Shown: positions 10,698-18,890, counted from the stretch's first letter. The stretch: 64,000 nt of DNA from Roseiarcus sp963709655 (GCA_963709655.1 CAVPXF010000039.1:62001-126000); one strand, 5' to 3'. A program made the numbers and translations. Notes: a model not told the origin generated them from the letters alone.

Positions 10698-10772
10698 GTG
10701 TCTCATTGTCATCAGCCCCGTATGATCGACAGGGCCTGGGTTCTTGCCCCCGCGAAGGATTTGCTCGCGTAG
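10698..10772 (+). CDS. Candidate 24-aa small ORF with a maximal Shine-Dalgarno
   Basis: A GTG-started ORF of 24 residues (VSHCHQPRMIDRAWVLAPAKDLLA) directly follows AAAGGAGGTGATCCAG, which pairs with the entire 3' tail of 16S rRNA. Such complete pairing is far stronger than any other site in this window. A hairpin terminator follows 58 bases after the stop, so the unit looks like a short independent transcript of roughly 200 bases. It lies between convergent neighbours on the other strand and belongs to neither. It may encode a small protein, act as a leader, or use the anti-16S sequence itself; the function is unknown to me. Confidence 0.45.
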   Translation: MSHCHQPRMIDRAWVLAPAKDLLA

Positions 10773-10830
10773 CGTTCGCTAAAGGCACGTAACCGAGAGC
10801 CCCTGCGAACCCGCGCGGGCCACGACAATG

Positions 10831-10866
10831 GAAGAGCCGTTCCTCAAGGGGCGGCTCTTCTCATTT
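10831..10866 (+). terminator. Rho-independent-type terminator after the small ORF
   Basis: A 9-bp stem GAAGAGCCG/CGGCTCTTC with a 12-base loop (TTCCTCAAGGGG) is followed by TCATTT. It would close the transcript carrying the 24-codon ORF. On the other strand it lies beyond the actP stop codon and could serve actP too. Confidence 0.6.
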
Positions 10867-10974
10867 CTGAGAAGACTTGCACGAGCGCGATCGGCTTGAT
10901 GCAGGACAACGAAAAGGGCGCCCGACCGGAAGCCGGACGCCTGTTGTCGAGATCGTTCCCCCCCCGCGGCCGGT

Positions 10975-12657
10975 TCAGTGGGCGACCGCGGTGTCCGCGC
11001 CGATGCCGGTCTGCGACCGGACATACTGCGCCTCGAAAGCCGCCCGTTCCAACTGAGCCCTCTTCGAGCTGTCGGTGACCGAGAAGATCCAGCAGCAGAA
11101 GAAGGAGAGCGGCATGGTGAACAGCGCCGGCGACACGTAGGGGAACCAGGCGCCGGCCTTGTCATGCCCGAGAACAGCGACCCAGATCGATGGGCTGAAG
11201 ACGGTCAGCGCCACCGCGCTGATGAGACCGACGAAGCCGCCGATGAACGCGCCCCGGGTCGTCAGACCTTTCCACAGCATGGCGAGCAACAGGACTGGGA
11301 AGTTCGCGCTCGCCGCCACCGCGAAGGCGAGGCCGACCATGAAGGCGACGTTCACCTTCTCGAACAAAACGCCGAGCACGATTGCGACAATGCCAAGCAC
11401 GACCGTGGTGATTCGCGAAACGCGAACTTCGGCGCCCTCCTCGACCCTGCCGTGTCGGAGCACGCTCGCGTAGAGGTCGTGGCTGACCGCGCTCGCGCCC
11501 GAAAGCGTCAGGCCCGAAACGACCGCCAGGATCGTCGCGAACGCGACCGCCGCTATGAAGCCCTTCATCAAGTCGCCGCCGACCGCCTGGGCCAGATGGA
11601 TCGCCGGCATGTTGCCGCCGCCCAGGAGCGCGCCCTTGATGTCGTCGCCGACGTGATAGGCCGGGTTCGTCCCGACCAGAATGATCGCGCCGAAACCGAT
11701 GATGAAGGTGAGGATATAGAAATAGCCGATGAAGGTCGTCGCCCAGAACACCGACTTGCGCGCCTCCTTGGCGTTGCCGACCGTGAAGAAGCGCATCAGG
11801 ATGTGGGGCAGGCCCGCAGTGCCGAACATGAGCGCCAGGCCGAGCGAGAAGGCGTTGATCGGATTGGCGATTGCCGAACCAGGCGTCAGGATCGCCTCGT
11901 GCTTCGGATGGACCTCGACCGCCTTGGCGATCAGCGCGTTGAAGTCGAAACCGAATTGCGCCAGCACCAGGAGCGCCATCAGCGTCGAGCCGAACAGAAG
12001 GAGCCCCGCCTTGATGATCTGCACCCAGGTGGTGGCGATCATGCCGCCGAAGGTGACATAGATGATCATCAGGACGCCGACGACGACGACCGCCCAGAGG
12101 TAGGGCAGACCGAACAGGAGCTCGATGAGCTGGCCCGCCCCGACCATCTGCGCGATCAGGTAGAGCGCGACGACAACCAGCGTGCCGGTCGCCGCCATTG
12201 CGCGCATCGGCGTCGCCTGCAGACGATAGGACACGACGTCGGCGAAGGTGAAGCGCCCGAGGTTGCGCAAAGGCTCGGCCATCAGGAACATGATGAACGG
12301 CCAGCCGACGAGGAAGCCGATCGAATAGATCAGCCCGTAATAGCCGCTGGAATAGACCAGCGCCGTGATGCCGAGGAACGAGGCGGCCGACATGTAGTCG
12401 CCTGCGATGGCGAGACCGTTCTGGAAGCCGGTGATGCCGCCGCCCGCCGCGTAAAAGTCCTTGGTCGTGCGCGTATGTTTAGCCGCCCAATAGGTGATGC
12501 CGAGCGTCACGGCGACGAAGGCGAGGAAGATGATGATCGCGTTCCAGTTGGTCGGCTGGATCGTGCCGGCCTCGATCGGGCCGGCGGCGTAGGCGGCCCT
12601 GGCGCCCAGGCTGAGCGCGCCCGCGAGCGCGCCAGTTCTCATGGCGGACTTCATCAC
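10975..12657 (-). CDS. actP: Cation/acetate symporter (SSS family)
   Basis: This sodium:solute symporter takes up acetate and other short carboxylates across the inner membrane. The 560-residue protein begins with a signal-like segment ending AAYAAG. It then has about 13 transmembrane helices, with family motifs TTKDFYAAGGGITGFQNGLAIAGDYMSAAS (core residues DFYAAGG and GDYMSAASFLG) and GTAGLPHILMRFFTV. Its start overlaps the end of the upstream DUF485 gene by four bases (ATGA), the usual ActP partner arrangement. No acs gene is adjacent here. Confidence 0.93.
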   Translation of the reverse strand: MMKSAMRTGALAGALSLGARAAYAAGPIEAGTIQPTNWNAIIIFLAFVAVTLGITYWAAKHTRTTKDFYAAGGGITGFQNGLAIAGDYMSAASFLGITALVYSSGYYGLIYSIGFLVGWPFIMFLMAEPLRNLGRFTFADVVSYRLQATPMRAMAATGTLVVVALYLIAQMVGAGQLIELLFGLPYLWAVVVVGVLMIIYVTFGGMIATTWVQIIKAGLLLFGSTLMALLVLAQFGFDFNALIAKAVEVHPKHEAILTPGSAIANPINAFSLGLALMFGTAGLPHILMRFFTVGNAKEARKSVFWATTFIGYFYILTFIIGFGAIILVGTNPAYHVGDDIKGALLGGGNMPAIHLAQAVGGDLMKGFIAAVAFATILAVVSGLTLSGASAVSHDLYASVLRHGRVEEGAEVRVSRITTVVLGIVAIVLGVLFEKVNVAFMVGLAFAVAASANFPVLLLAMLWKGLTTRGAFIGGFVGLISAVALTVFSPSIWVAVLGHDKAGAWFPYVSPALFTMPLSFFCCWIFSVTDSSKRAQLERAAFEAQYVRSQTGIGADTAVAH

Positions 12658-12971
12658 TTCTTCCCCCCGAGCCTGGCGGCGTTGACGATCGCATTGGTCA
12701 GGTCGTCGTACGTGCTGTTGGCGCGCATGACGTAGATGCCGGTGAGCAGGATCGAGAGCAGGATGAGCGCCAGCCCCATGATGATCCCGATCGTGATGTC
12801 GCCGGAGACCTTCTCGGCAATCACGCCCGGAGCAAACGCCACGATAGCGATGTACCCGTAATAGAGGACGAGGATGATGATGGCGAGCGTCCAGCCGAAC
12901 GTCTTCCGCTCGGAGACAAGCTTTTGGTAATTCGGATCCGCCTCGATCCGTTTCAGAGTTGAGACATCCAC
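12654..12971 (-). CDS. DUF485 membrane protein, partner of the acetate symporter
   Basis: A 105-residue inner-membrane protein of the DUF485 (YjcH) family, which is nearly always encoded directly before actP. It has a soluble N-terminal region with the family motif DPNYQKLVSERKTFGW (residues about 11-26) and two hydrophobic helices (about 27-50 and 60-84). The stop overlaps the actP start, giving translational coupling. Its role in acetate uptake is not established; an accessory role is inferred from the conserved pairing. Confidence 0.92.
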   Translation of the reverse strand: MDVSTLKRIEADPNYQKLVSERKTFGWTLAIIILVLYYGYIAIVAFAPGVIAEKVSGDITIGIIMGLALILLSILLTGIYVMRANSTYDDLTNAIVNAARLGGKK

Positions 12972-13478
12972 TGACGTACCCTCCCGCAGCGTCGATTATG
13001 GTCGGACGCCGATTTTATAGACCGCGTCCAAAGAGCAGGACGCGCTTTTTGCGAAGCGCCGGTTTGCGAGAGCGACGCGACCAGACCGACTTCGTCCGCG
13101 CGCCAATTCGCGCCCCTGCCGCTGACGCGCCGCCAATCACACGGCGCTTTCGGCGGATGCGCGAATCGCCTTGACCCGCGTCTTCAACTCTTCACGCCCA
13201 TTTTGCTTAAAATTCGAGCTCACGTCAACTCCGCCGCCCTAAACAATTTGTCTAGACGATGGCAAGTTGCGGACACGATCGTCGAGGGAATGTTTGTGCC
13301 GGCGCTTCCGATCGGATAAGTTCGAGCCCGGGGTCTGGCCCCCGGTCCGGACAAGACCAATGCTTGGCTTATGCGGTCCGAATCCCCATATTCCGTCCGT
13401 CCTCCGCACGTGGACGAAGGCGGGATTGCACCAGAAAAGGCCACGCGCATGGATTTCCTCAAGCCACGGGCGCACCGC
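12972..13478. other. Gene-free region between DUF485 and purC
   Basis: About 500 bases hold the divergent upstream regions of the actP operon (left) and purC (right). The part from 13196 to 13260 is AT-richer and the likely promoter zone. A GC hairpin (CCGGGGTCTGGCCCCCGG) lies at about 13328-13345. I found no supported gene or named regulatory site. Confidence 0.4.
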
Positions 13479-14243
13479 ATGAACCGCCGCCGACGCATCT
13501 ATGAAGGCAAAGCCAAGGTCCTTTACGAGGGCCCGGAACCCGGCACCCTCATCCAGCACTTCAAGGACGACGCGACCGCGTTCAACGCCAAGAAGCACGA
13601 GGTCATCGAAGGCAAAGGCGTGCTCAACAACAGGATCTCGGAATACATATTCCAGCGCCTGAACGATATTGGGGTGCCGACCCATTTCATTCGCCGCATC
13701 AATATGCGGGAGCAGTTGATCCGCGAGGTCGAGATCATTCCGCTCGAGGTCGTGGTGCGCAATGTCGCCGCCGGATCGCTCGCAACCCGCCTCGGTCTCG
13801 AGGAGGGGGCGCAACTGCCGCGCTCGATCATCGAATTCTACTACAAGAACGACCAGCTGAACGATCCGATGGTTTCGGAGGAGCACATCACGGCCTTCGG
13901 CTGGGCCGCGCCGCAGGAAATCGACGACATCATGGCGCTGGCGATCCGGGTCAACGACTTTCTGACCGGGCTTTTCCTCGGCGTCGGCATCCGTCTCGTC
14001 GACTTCAAGATCGAGTGCGGCCGCCTGTGGGAAGGCGACAACATGCGCATCGTGCTGGCCGACGAGATCAGCCCCAATTCCTGCCGGCTGTGGGACGTCA
14101 AGACCAACGACAAGATGGACAAGGACCGCTTCCGCAAGGACCTCGGCGGTATGATCGAAGCCTATACCGAGGTGGCTCGCCGGCTCGGGGTCGTGCAGGA
14201 GAACGAAGCGCCGAGGGCTGCAGGCCCGCGCCTGGTCCAATAA
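13479..14243 (+). CDS. purC: SAICAR synthase (phosphoribosylaminoimidazole-succinocarboxamide synthase)
   Basis: PurC joins CAIR with aspartate using ATP, the eighth step of purine synthesis. The 254-residue protein shows the family motifs RRRRIYEGKAKVLYEG (N terminus, ATP-binding strand pair), FKDDATAFNAKK, the signature LPLEVVVRN-like IPLEVVVRNVAAGS and a late DEISPNSCRLWD metal/nucleotide motif. I start at MNRRRR, where related proteins begin. An in-frame ATG at 13449 would add 10 residues and has a slightly better upstream AAAAGG, so the start is uncertain. The gene is followed by the MoaD-like gene after 66 bases. Confidence 0.95.
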   Translation: MNRRRRIYEGKAKVLYEGPEPGTLIQHFKDDATAFNAKKHEVIEGKGVLNNRISEYIFQRLNDIGVPTHFIRRINMREQLIREVEIIPLEVVVRNVAAGSLATRLGLEEGAQLPRSIIEFYYKNDQLNDPMVSEEHITAFGWAAPQEIDDIMALAIRVNDFLTGLFLGVGIRLVDFKIECGRLWEGDNMRIVLADEISPNSCRLWDVKTNDKMDKDRFRKDLGGMIEAYTEVARRLGVVQENEAPRAAGPRLVQ

Positions 14244-14309
14244 GGACGGTCCTCGCTATATCGGCGCGCGACGATTGATCGCGCGCCCGATCCGCGCCAA
14301 GCTTAAGCC

Positions 14310-14579
14310 ATGGCGCGCGTCATTTTCACCGCAAACCTTCGACGCCATGTCGACTGCCCCGATGTCGCGGCGGACGGCGAGACGGTGCGCGAAGCGCTGG
14401 AGGCGATTTTTTGCGCCAACGAGCGGCTTCGGGGCTACGTGCTCGATGACCAGTCCGCCCTGAGGCGCCACATGGCGATCGTCGTCGACGGCCGCCCGCT
14501 ACGCGACCGCGCCGGCTTGAGCGACCCGATCGGATCGGACAGCGCAATCTACGTCCTGCAAGCTTTGTCGGGAGGCTAG
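14310..14579 (+). CDS. MoaD/ThiS-type ubiquitin-like protein
   Basis: An 89-residue beta-grasp protein of the MoaD/ThiS class. It has the opening strand ARVIFTANLRRH, a TVREALEAIF helix, the HMAIVVDGRPLRD region and the C-terminal end YVLQALSGG. A Gly-Gly terminus is what sulfur-carrier and ubiquitin-like proteins use for adenylation and thiocarboxylation. No MoaE, MoeB or ThiF gene is nearby. Instead the next gene, two bases on, encodes a beta-propeller protein, so the pair is probably co-translated. Function in molybdopterin or thiamin synthesis is unlikely from context; a separate conjugating or sulfur-carrying role is inference. Confidence 0.8.
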   Translation: MARVIFTANLRRHVDCPDVAADGETVREALEAIFCANERLRGYVLDDQSALRRHMAIVVDGRPLRDRAGLSDPIGSDSAIYVLQALSGG

Positions 14580-14581
14580 CC

Positions 14582-15685
14582 TTGAGCGACCTTCTCGCCG
14601 TTTCGACACGCAAGGGGCTGTTCTGGGTCGAGCGCAAGAGGGACGGCTGGCGGATCGCCGCGGCCGACTTTCTGGGCGACAACGTCACGTTGGCGCTCGG
14701 CGACCCGCGCAATGGCAATGTCTACGCCGTTCTCAACCACGGCCATTTCGGGGTGAAGCTGCATCGGCGGGCGCGCGGCGTCTGGGAGGAGGCAGCCGCC
14801 CCCGCATATCCGCCAAGGCCCGAGGGGCTGATCGACCGCGACGGTTGGGGCAAGGATATCCCTTATACCCTGATCAACATCTTTGCGCTCGAGCCGGGCG
14901 GCGCCGGAGAAGCTGGCCTCCTCTGGTGCGGCACCATTCCGGGCGGGCTGTTCCGCTCGCGCGACGATGGCGCGAGCTGGGAGTTGGTTCGTTCATTGTG
15001 GGACCACCCGGATCGCCGGCAATGGATGGGCGGCGGAACGGATTGGCCGGCGATCCACTCGATCTGCGTAGATCCGCGCGACAGCCGGACCGTGCGCATC
15101 GCGATATCCTGCGGCGGCGTCTGGGAAACGCGCGACGGCGGCGAAAGCTGGACCTGCCGCGCCGACGGCATGTTCGCAGCCTACCTGCCCCCCGACATGG
15201 GCCGCGACCCGAACACCCAGGATCCGCATCGCCTGGTTCAGAGCCCGAGCCAACCGGACCGGCTTTGGGTCCAGCATCACAACGGCATTTTCCGCAGCGA
15301 CGACGGTTCGGCGACATGGATCGAGATCGTTGGCGCTGAGCCTTCCTCATTCGGCTTTGCCGTCGCCGTCCATCCCCGCGAACCGGACACGGCCTGGTTC
15401 GTCCCGGCGATCAAAGACGAGCGCCGCATTCCAGTCGAGGGCGCGCTCGTGGTCTCTCGTACGCGCGACGCCGGCCGGTCCTTCGATGTCCTGCGCAGCG
15501 GCCTGCCGCAAAGCCACGCCTACGATGTCGTCTATCGCCACGCCCTCGCCGTCGACGACAGCGGCGATCGCCTCGCCTTCGCCACCACGACGGGCGGACT
15601 TTATGTGAGCGAGGATCAGGGCGATCACTGGCGGGAGGTCAGCCACACTCTGCCGCCCGCGCACGCGGTCCGGTTCGTCGCGTGA
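14582..15685 (+). CDS. BNR/Asp-box beta-propeller protein (sialidase-like fold)
   Basis: A 367-residue protein with repeated Asp-box motifs: SRDDGASWE (about 126), TRDGGESWT (about 186), SDDGSATWI (about 239), TRDAGRSF (about 296) and SEDQGDHWRE (about 341). These mark a sialidase/VPS10-type propeller. No signal peptide is seen, so it is probably cytoplasmic, and the catalytic residues of true sialidases are not evident. The start is TTG with GGGAGG upstream, right after the MoaD-like stop, which fits translational coupling. The name sialidase would overstate what is known. Confidence 0.8.
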   Translation: MSDLLAVSTRKGLFWVERKRDGWRIAAADFLGDNVTLALGDPRNGNVYAVLNHGHFGVKLHRRARGVWEEAAAPAYPPRPEGLIDRDGWGKDIPYTLINIFALEPGGAGEAGLLWCGTIPGGLFRSRDDGASWELVRSLWDHPDRRQWMGGGTDWPAIHSICVDPRDSRTVRIAISCGGVWETRDGGESWTCRADGMFAAYLPPDMGRDPNTQDPHRLVQSPSQPDRLWVQHHNGIFRSDDGSATWIEIVGAEPSSFGFAVAVHPREPDTAWFVPAIKDERRIPVEGALVVSRTRDAGRSFDVLRSGLPQSHAYDVVYRHALAVDDSGDRLAFATTTGGLYVSEDQGDHWREVSHTLPPAHAVRFVA

Positions 15686-15794
15686 GCTTAAGCGTCGCGG
15701 AATTGCCGCGGCGGCGCCATTCCGGTAGCGTCTTCCCGTCCTTCCCGGGCGCCAGCTTGCTCTGGGCCGTCGACGAAATAAAGGAAGCGAGGCG

Positions 15795-16220
15795 ATGACG
15801 AGCCAGGACGCCAACGCCGGACGCGCGGTCTGCGCCCGCCTCCACGCGGGCGAGCCTTTCACCGGCCGACAGGGCTTTACCTACGCGCCTGCGATCTCGG
15901 CCGAGACGGTCGGCGCGGCGGCCATCCACATGCAGCTCCTCACCGTCCCGCCGGGCGCTCGGGCCAAGGCGCACAAGCACGAGCGGCACGAGACGGCCCT
16001 GCACGTGCTCAGCGGCGAGGTCGGCATGTGGTATGGCGACCGGCTCGAGCATCACATGATCACTGAGGCCGGCGACTTCGTTTATATTCCCGCCGACACG
16101 CCCCACCTGCCCTACAACCGCAGCGCGACGGAGCCTGCCGTGGCCGTGGTCGCCCGCACCGACCCGAACGAGCAGGAAAGCGTCGTCTTGCTGCCCGAGC
16201 TCGACGCGATCCATCCGTGA
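15795..16220 (+). CDS. Cupin-domain protein
   Basis: A 141-residue single-domain cupin. Motif 1 is visible as AHKHERHETALHVLSGEVGMWYG with metal-ligand histidines, and motif 2 as AGDFVYIPADTPHLPYN. Such proteins bind a divalent metal and act as small-molecule isomerases, dioxygenases or sensors; the substrate cannot be read here. ATG is preceded by AAGGAAGCGAGGCG. The patatin gene follows 18 bases later in the same direction, so they may be cotranscribed. Confidence 0.85.
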   Translation: MTSQDANAGRAVCARLHAGEPFTGRQGFTYAPAISAETVGAAAIHMQLLTVPPGARAKAHKHERHETALHVLSGEVGMWYGDRLEHHMITEAGDFVYIPADTPHLPYNRSATEPAVAVVARTDPNEQESVVLLPELDAIHP

Positions 16221-16238
16221 GAATTGAGGGAGGCGTGG

Positions 16239-17402
16239 ATGTCCGTCACCAAGCAGCAGCACCTCGACCCCGCCCGAACCCCCAAGCGCATCCTTTCCCT
16301 GGACGGGGGCGGCATTCGCGGCGTCCTGACCCTTCAGTACCTGAAGGTCATCGAGACCATGGTGCAGGAGCGGTTCGGCAAGCCGACCCTGCTCTCGGAC
16401 TACTTCGATCTGATCGGCGGCACGTCGACCGGATCGATCATCGCGGCGGGGCTGGCCGCGGGAATGACGGTCGACGATCTGCAAGCGCTCTATGTCGGCA
16501 TGGGGGCGAGCGTGTTCCAGTCGGACCTGGTCACGAGAACCCTGCCCGAGGCGCTTCGGGGCAAATTCGCGCCCAAGTTCCCCGCCGCGCCGCTCAAGGC
16601 CCAGCTTGACAAGGCGCTCGGCGCGGACGCCACGCTCGACAGCGACACTTTGCGCACCGGCCTGATGATCATGACCAAGCGGCTGGACACCGGCAGCCCG
16701 TGGCCTTTGCACAACAGCGGCCGCGGCCCGTATGCGGCTGAGGACGGCGCGCTGCATCTGACCCAGATCGTGCGGGCGAGCACGGCCGCGCCGACCTATT
16801 TCGCGCCCGAGGAGATCCAGATCCATTCCCGCAGCGGTTCGGTGGTGGACGGGGCCTTCGTCGACGGCGGGGTGACGCCTTTCAACGATCCGGCGTTGCA
16901 GCTCCTGATGCTGGCCGCGCTGCAGGGCTACGGTTTCCGCTGGGCGACCGGCAAGGACCGCCTGCTTCTGATCTCGATCGGCACCGGGCGTTTCCAGCAG
17001 ACCTCGGAGACCAAGGACATCGTGGGCTCGGCCGCGGCCCTCCAGGGCCTCTCGGCGCTGCAATCGCTCATGGACGATTGCGACCGGATGAACCACGCGA
17101 CCCTGCAATGGCTGACGCAATGCCTGACCCCGGCGATCGTCGATCGGGCGGTCGGCGACATGAAGCTCGACAGCGCGGCGGGCCCGCAACTGGCGACCTA
17201 CGTCCGCTATAACGTGATCCTCGAGCACGACTGGCTGAAAGACACGCTCGGCGTCGATCTGCCGCCGGAGAAGATCGCGGAGATCCGCCGCATGGACGAT
17301 CCCTCGAACATGAACGACGTCGCGGACCTCGGCCGCCGCGCCGCGGCGAAGCAGATTCTGCCGGGCCATCTGCCCGCGGCGTTCGATCTCACGCCGGCGT
17401 AG
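16239..17402 (+). CDS. Patatin-like phospholipase
   Basis: A 387-residue lipid acyl hydrolase with a Ser-Asp dyad. The oxyanion-hole loop LDGGGIRGVL (residues 21-30), the nucleophile elbow GGTSTG (S63) and the catalytic DGG (D209) are all in place. There is no signal peptide. The ATG at 16239 sits five bases after GGGAGG. The last codons (AAFDLTPA) and the bases beyond them recur at 18.4 and 21.67 kb inside the direct repeats described below, so this gene's 3' end marks the edge of an accessory region. Confidence 0.92.
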   Translation: MSVTKQQHLDPARTPKRILSLDGGGIRGVLTLQYLKVIETMVQERFGKPTLLSDYFDLIGGTSTGSIIAAGLAAGMTVDDLQALYVGMGASVFQSDLVTRTLPEALRGKFAPKFPAAPLKAQLDKALGADATLDSDTLRTGLMIMTKRLDTGSPWPLHNSGRGPYAAEDGALHLTQIVRASTAAPTYFAPEEIQIHSRSGSVVDGAFVDGGVTPFNDPALQLLMLAALQGYGFRWATGKDRLLLISIGTGRFQQTSETKDIVGSAAALQGLSALQSLMDDCDRMNHATLQWLTQCLTPAIVDRAVGDMKLDSAAGPQLATYVRYNVILEHDWLKDTLGVDLPPEKIAEIRRMDDPSNMNDVADLGRRAAAKQILPGHLPAAFDLTPA

Positions 17403-17633
17403 GCGTAAGGACACTCAGCAAAATGAGTGCGCCAGATTCCCGTCATTGCGAGCCGAAGGCGAAGCAATCCATGCCGCAGGGCGCGGCGGCGGCATGGATT
17501 GCTTCGTCCCCCCGGGCTCTTCGACCCGGGGGTCGCTCCTCGCAATGACGGTCGCGGGTTGTTTCAATTGATTCAGTAGTTTCGGTGCGTCGCCAAAGGG
17601 CCAAAGGGGGTCGATAAATTCGGGCGAAAGCGA
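17377..17633. repeat. Patatin-tail repeat, copy 1 (interrupted)
   Basis: The sequence GGCGTTCGATCTCACGCCGG at the patatin stop codon and the sequence CGATAAATTCGGGCGAAAGCG at 17612-17632 are adjacent in the two other copies (18.40-18.46 and 21.67-21.73 kb). Here they are separated by an extra 197 bases that largely correspond to the dispersed palindromic repeat. The parent site is therefore the patatin 3' end, interrupted later by that repeat. Confidence 0.65.
17405..17576. repeat. Dispersed palindromic repeat, copy 2 (inverted)
   Basis: An inverted copy of the element at 3246-3401. The core CGTCATTGCGAG...CGCAATGACG spans 17441-17550, with the flanks CACTCAGCAAAATGAGTGCGCC and GTCGCGGGTTGTTTCAATTGATTC shared. 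This copy has an extra segment (CCCCCGGGCTCTTCGACCCGGGGG) in the loop. It begins two bases after the patatin stop codon. Confidence 0.85.
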
Positions 17634-17699
17634 CGTTCAGCCGGCGGTTGCGCTTTCGGCCCGGCTGGCCGGGCGCGGATATGAGGTTCGCCTCGTACG

Positions 17700-18038
17700 A
17701 AGGTCGATTACGCCAACCCGGCGGCGCGCCGCGATGGCCCGCTCCGGCCGCGCTGCACGGACGCCGGCTATCGCGCCGTCCCGCGTCTCGAGCACGAGGA
17801 CGCGCTCGACCGCATGGCGGCCCGCCTGAAGGCGAGGCCGGAATTTCTCGACCGCCGTCGCGAGACGGTCGAACATCCGTTCGGCAGCATCAAGCAATGG
17901 ATGAATCAGGGCGCGTGCCTGATGCGCGGCCTGGGAAAAGTGCGCTCCGAATTCAGCCTGACGGCGTTCGCCTACAATTTGCGCCGCGTCCTCAACATCG
18001 TCGGCGTCGAGGCGATGACCGCCGCCGTCGCAGTCTGA
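17700..18038 (+). pseudogene. Transposase remnant (IS1182-like, C-terminal part)
   Basis: The C-terminal end of a DDE transposase is readable from about 17744: LEHEDALDRMAARL, RRRETVEHPFGSIKQWM and FSLTAFAYNLRRVLNIVG. The E in TVEHPFGSIK is the last acidic residue of the IS1182/IS4-group catalytic triad. The first two thirds of the gene are missing and the sequence before 17744 does not read on. No intact ends are visible. It is a fossil in the accessory region after the patatin gene. Confidence 0.7.
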
Positions 18039-18318
18039 GGCGCGGCAATGCGGCTCTATTTGCGCCGATTTGGGGGCCCGGACGCCTCTCAGGTCGCATC
18101 AGGCGGCCGATGACGCCGAAATGACCGAATTCCTGCGTCGCCCGTCCCACGCGCCTCTTCCGGCCCAACCTCGGCGAGTTTTCGCGCGGTCTGCTTGATT
18201 TCTGCACCGTGCCCACGGTGCAGGCGGGGTGTCCGTGCCGCGGGTCCGCGCATTTCCGTGCGCTAGCTAACGAAACAAACCATCCGGCAATGCTGCATCA
18301 CTCGCATTTTCGCAGTTA
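18039..18318. other. Gene-free stretch between IS remnant and repeat
   Basis: About 280 bases of mixed sequence with no supported reading frame. A short hairpin (GCACCGTGCCCACGGTGC) lies at about 18206-18223. The phrase TTGATTTCTGCACCG recurs in similar form near 18583, which suggests further small duplications. Confidence 0.3.
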
Positions 18319-18515
18319 CGGTGACAGTGCATTTTATTGTGACGCAGCGCGCCTTCTGCGGGGCGTTGGTCCATTCGTAGAATGCACTGTCACCGGAATT
18401 CCTGAGGCGTTCGATCTCGCGCCGGCGTCGCCGTAACGGCGGCGATAAATTCGGGCGAAAGCGGATTGCCGCCGGCGACACGAACGGCTTCCGGTTTTCC
18501 TGTCATTGGAACGAG
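18316..18515. repeat. 200-bp direct repeat, copy 1
   Basis: This stretch aligns without gaps to 21578-21777 (constant offset of 3262 bases). It consists of a 77-bp element with terminal inverted repeats, then the patatin-tail sequence (GCGTTCGATCTCGCGCCGGCG), then CGATAAATTCGGGCGAAAGCG and GGCTTCCGGTTTTCCTGTCA ending in TTGGAACGAG. The two copies flank the TetR/SDR block. Confidence 0.9.
18319..18395. mobile_element. 77-bp MITE-like element, copy 1
   Basis: Perfect 15-bp terminal inverted repeats, CGGTGACAGTGCATT (18319-18333) and AATGCACTGTCACCG (18381-18395), enclose 47 bp of non-coding sequence. An equal-length copy is at 21581-21657 with one end mismatch. No transposase with matching ends is seen in the window. 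It could be a non-autonomous element or a protein-binding inverted repeat. Confidence 0.6.
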
Positions 18516-18713
18516 AGATCGGTCCAGGCATCAGGATGAGGTTCGTGTCATGACAGCCCAGCTTGGGAGCAGTTATGCACCAGATTTCTGCACCGCGTAA
18601 CCTATGATTTCTGTGGTGTTGATCGGTAATTGGCACGGTTTTTGGTCGCTAACTGGCTTATCACAAATTTGCCGCGAGCGGCTTGGGGCGTACCTTGCCC
18701 TCTCGTCAGCTTC

Positions 18714-18890
18714 GCGGTGAACTATCGGCGACCGTCACCGGTACGCCGGGGCGCCATTCTGCTTGGCGGCGCGGGCCTGTTCCTGGTCGAGGGGGCCGAG
18801 TGGCGGCGCCAGCGAAAGTTACTCGCTCCGACTTTCACGCCATCCAGCGTCAACGTTCTGGCGTCGCATTTCCACCCCGCGGCAGGAGCA
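18714..18890 (+). pseudogene. Cytochrome P450 N-terminal fragment
   Basis: The frame reads NYRRPSPVRRG, then GLFLVEGAEWRRQRKLLAPTF and TPSSVNVLASHF. This is the conserved B-C helix region of bacterial cytochrome P450s (GxGLFLxEGxEWRRQRKLLAPxFTP, with the WRRQR heme-propionate contact). Nothing before or after in this frame belongs to a P450; the heme-binding cysteine region is absent. The fragment runs into the 3' end of the oppositely oriented TetR gene and appears to be the scar of a replaced gene. Confidence 0.7.

Noticed and set aside
10685..10700. AAAGGAGGTGATCC as a possible 3' end of an antisense 16S rRNA fragment
   Set aside because: The match to the 16S tail complement stops after about 16 bases; the following sequence is not rRNA. 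It is treated as a Shine-Dalgarno-like site.
14582..15685. True sialidase activity for the Asp-box protein
   Set aside because: The catalytic Arg triad and FRIP-type motif are not visible; Asp boxes alone mark only the propeller fold.
17404..17576. Possible CRISPR or tRNA in the repeat after the patatin gene
   Set aside because: It is a single long palindrome with one other inverted copy; no spacer array and no cloverleaf.
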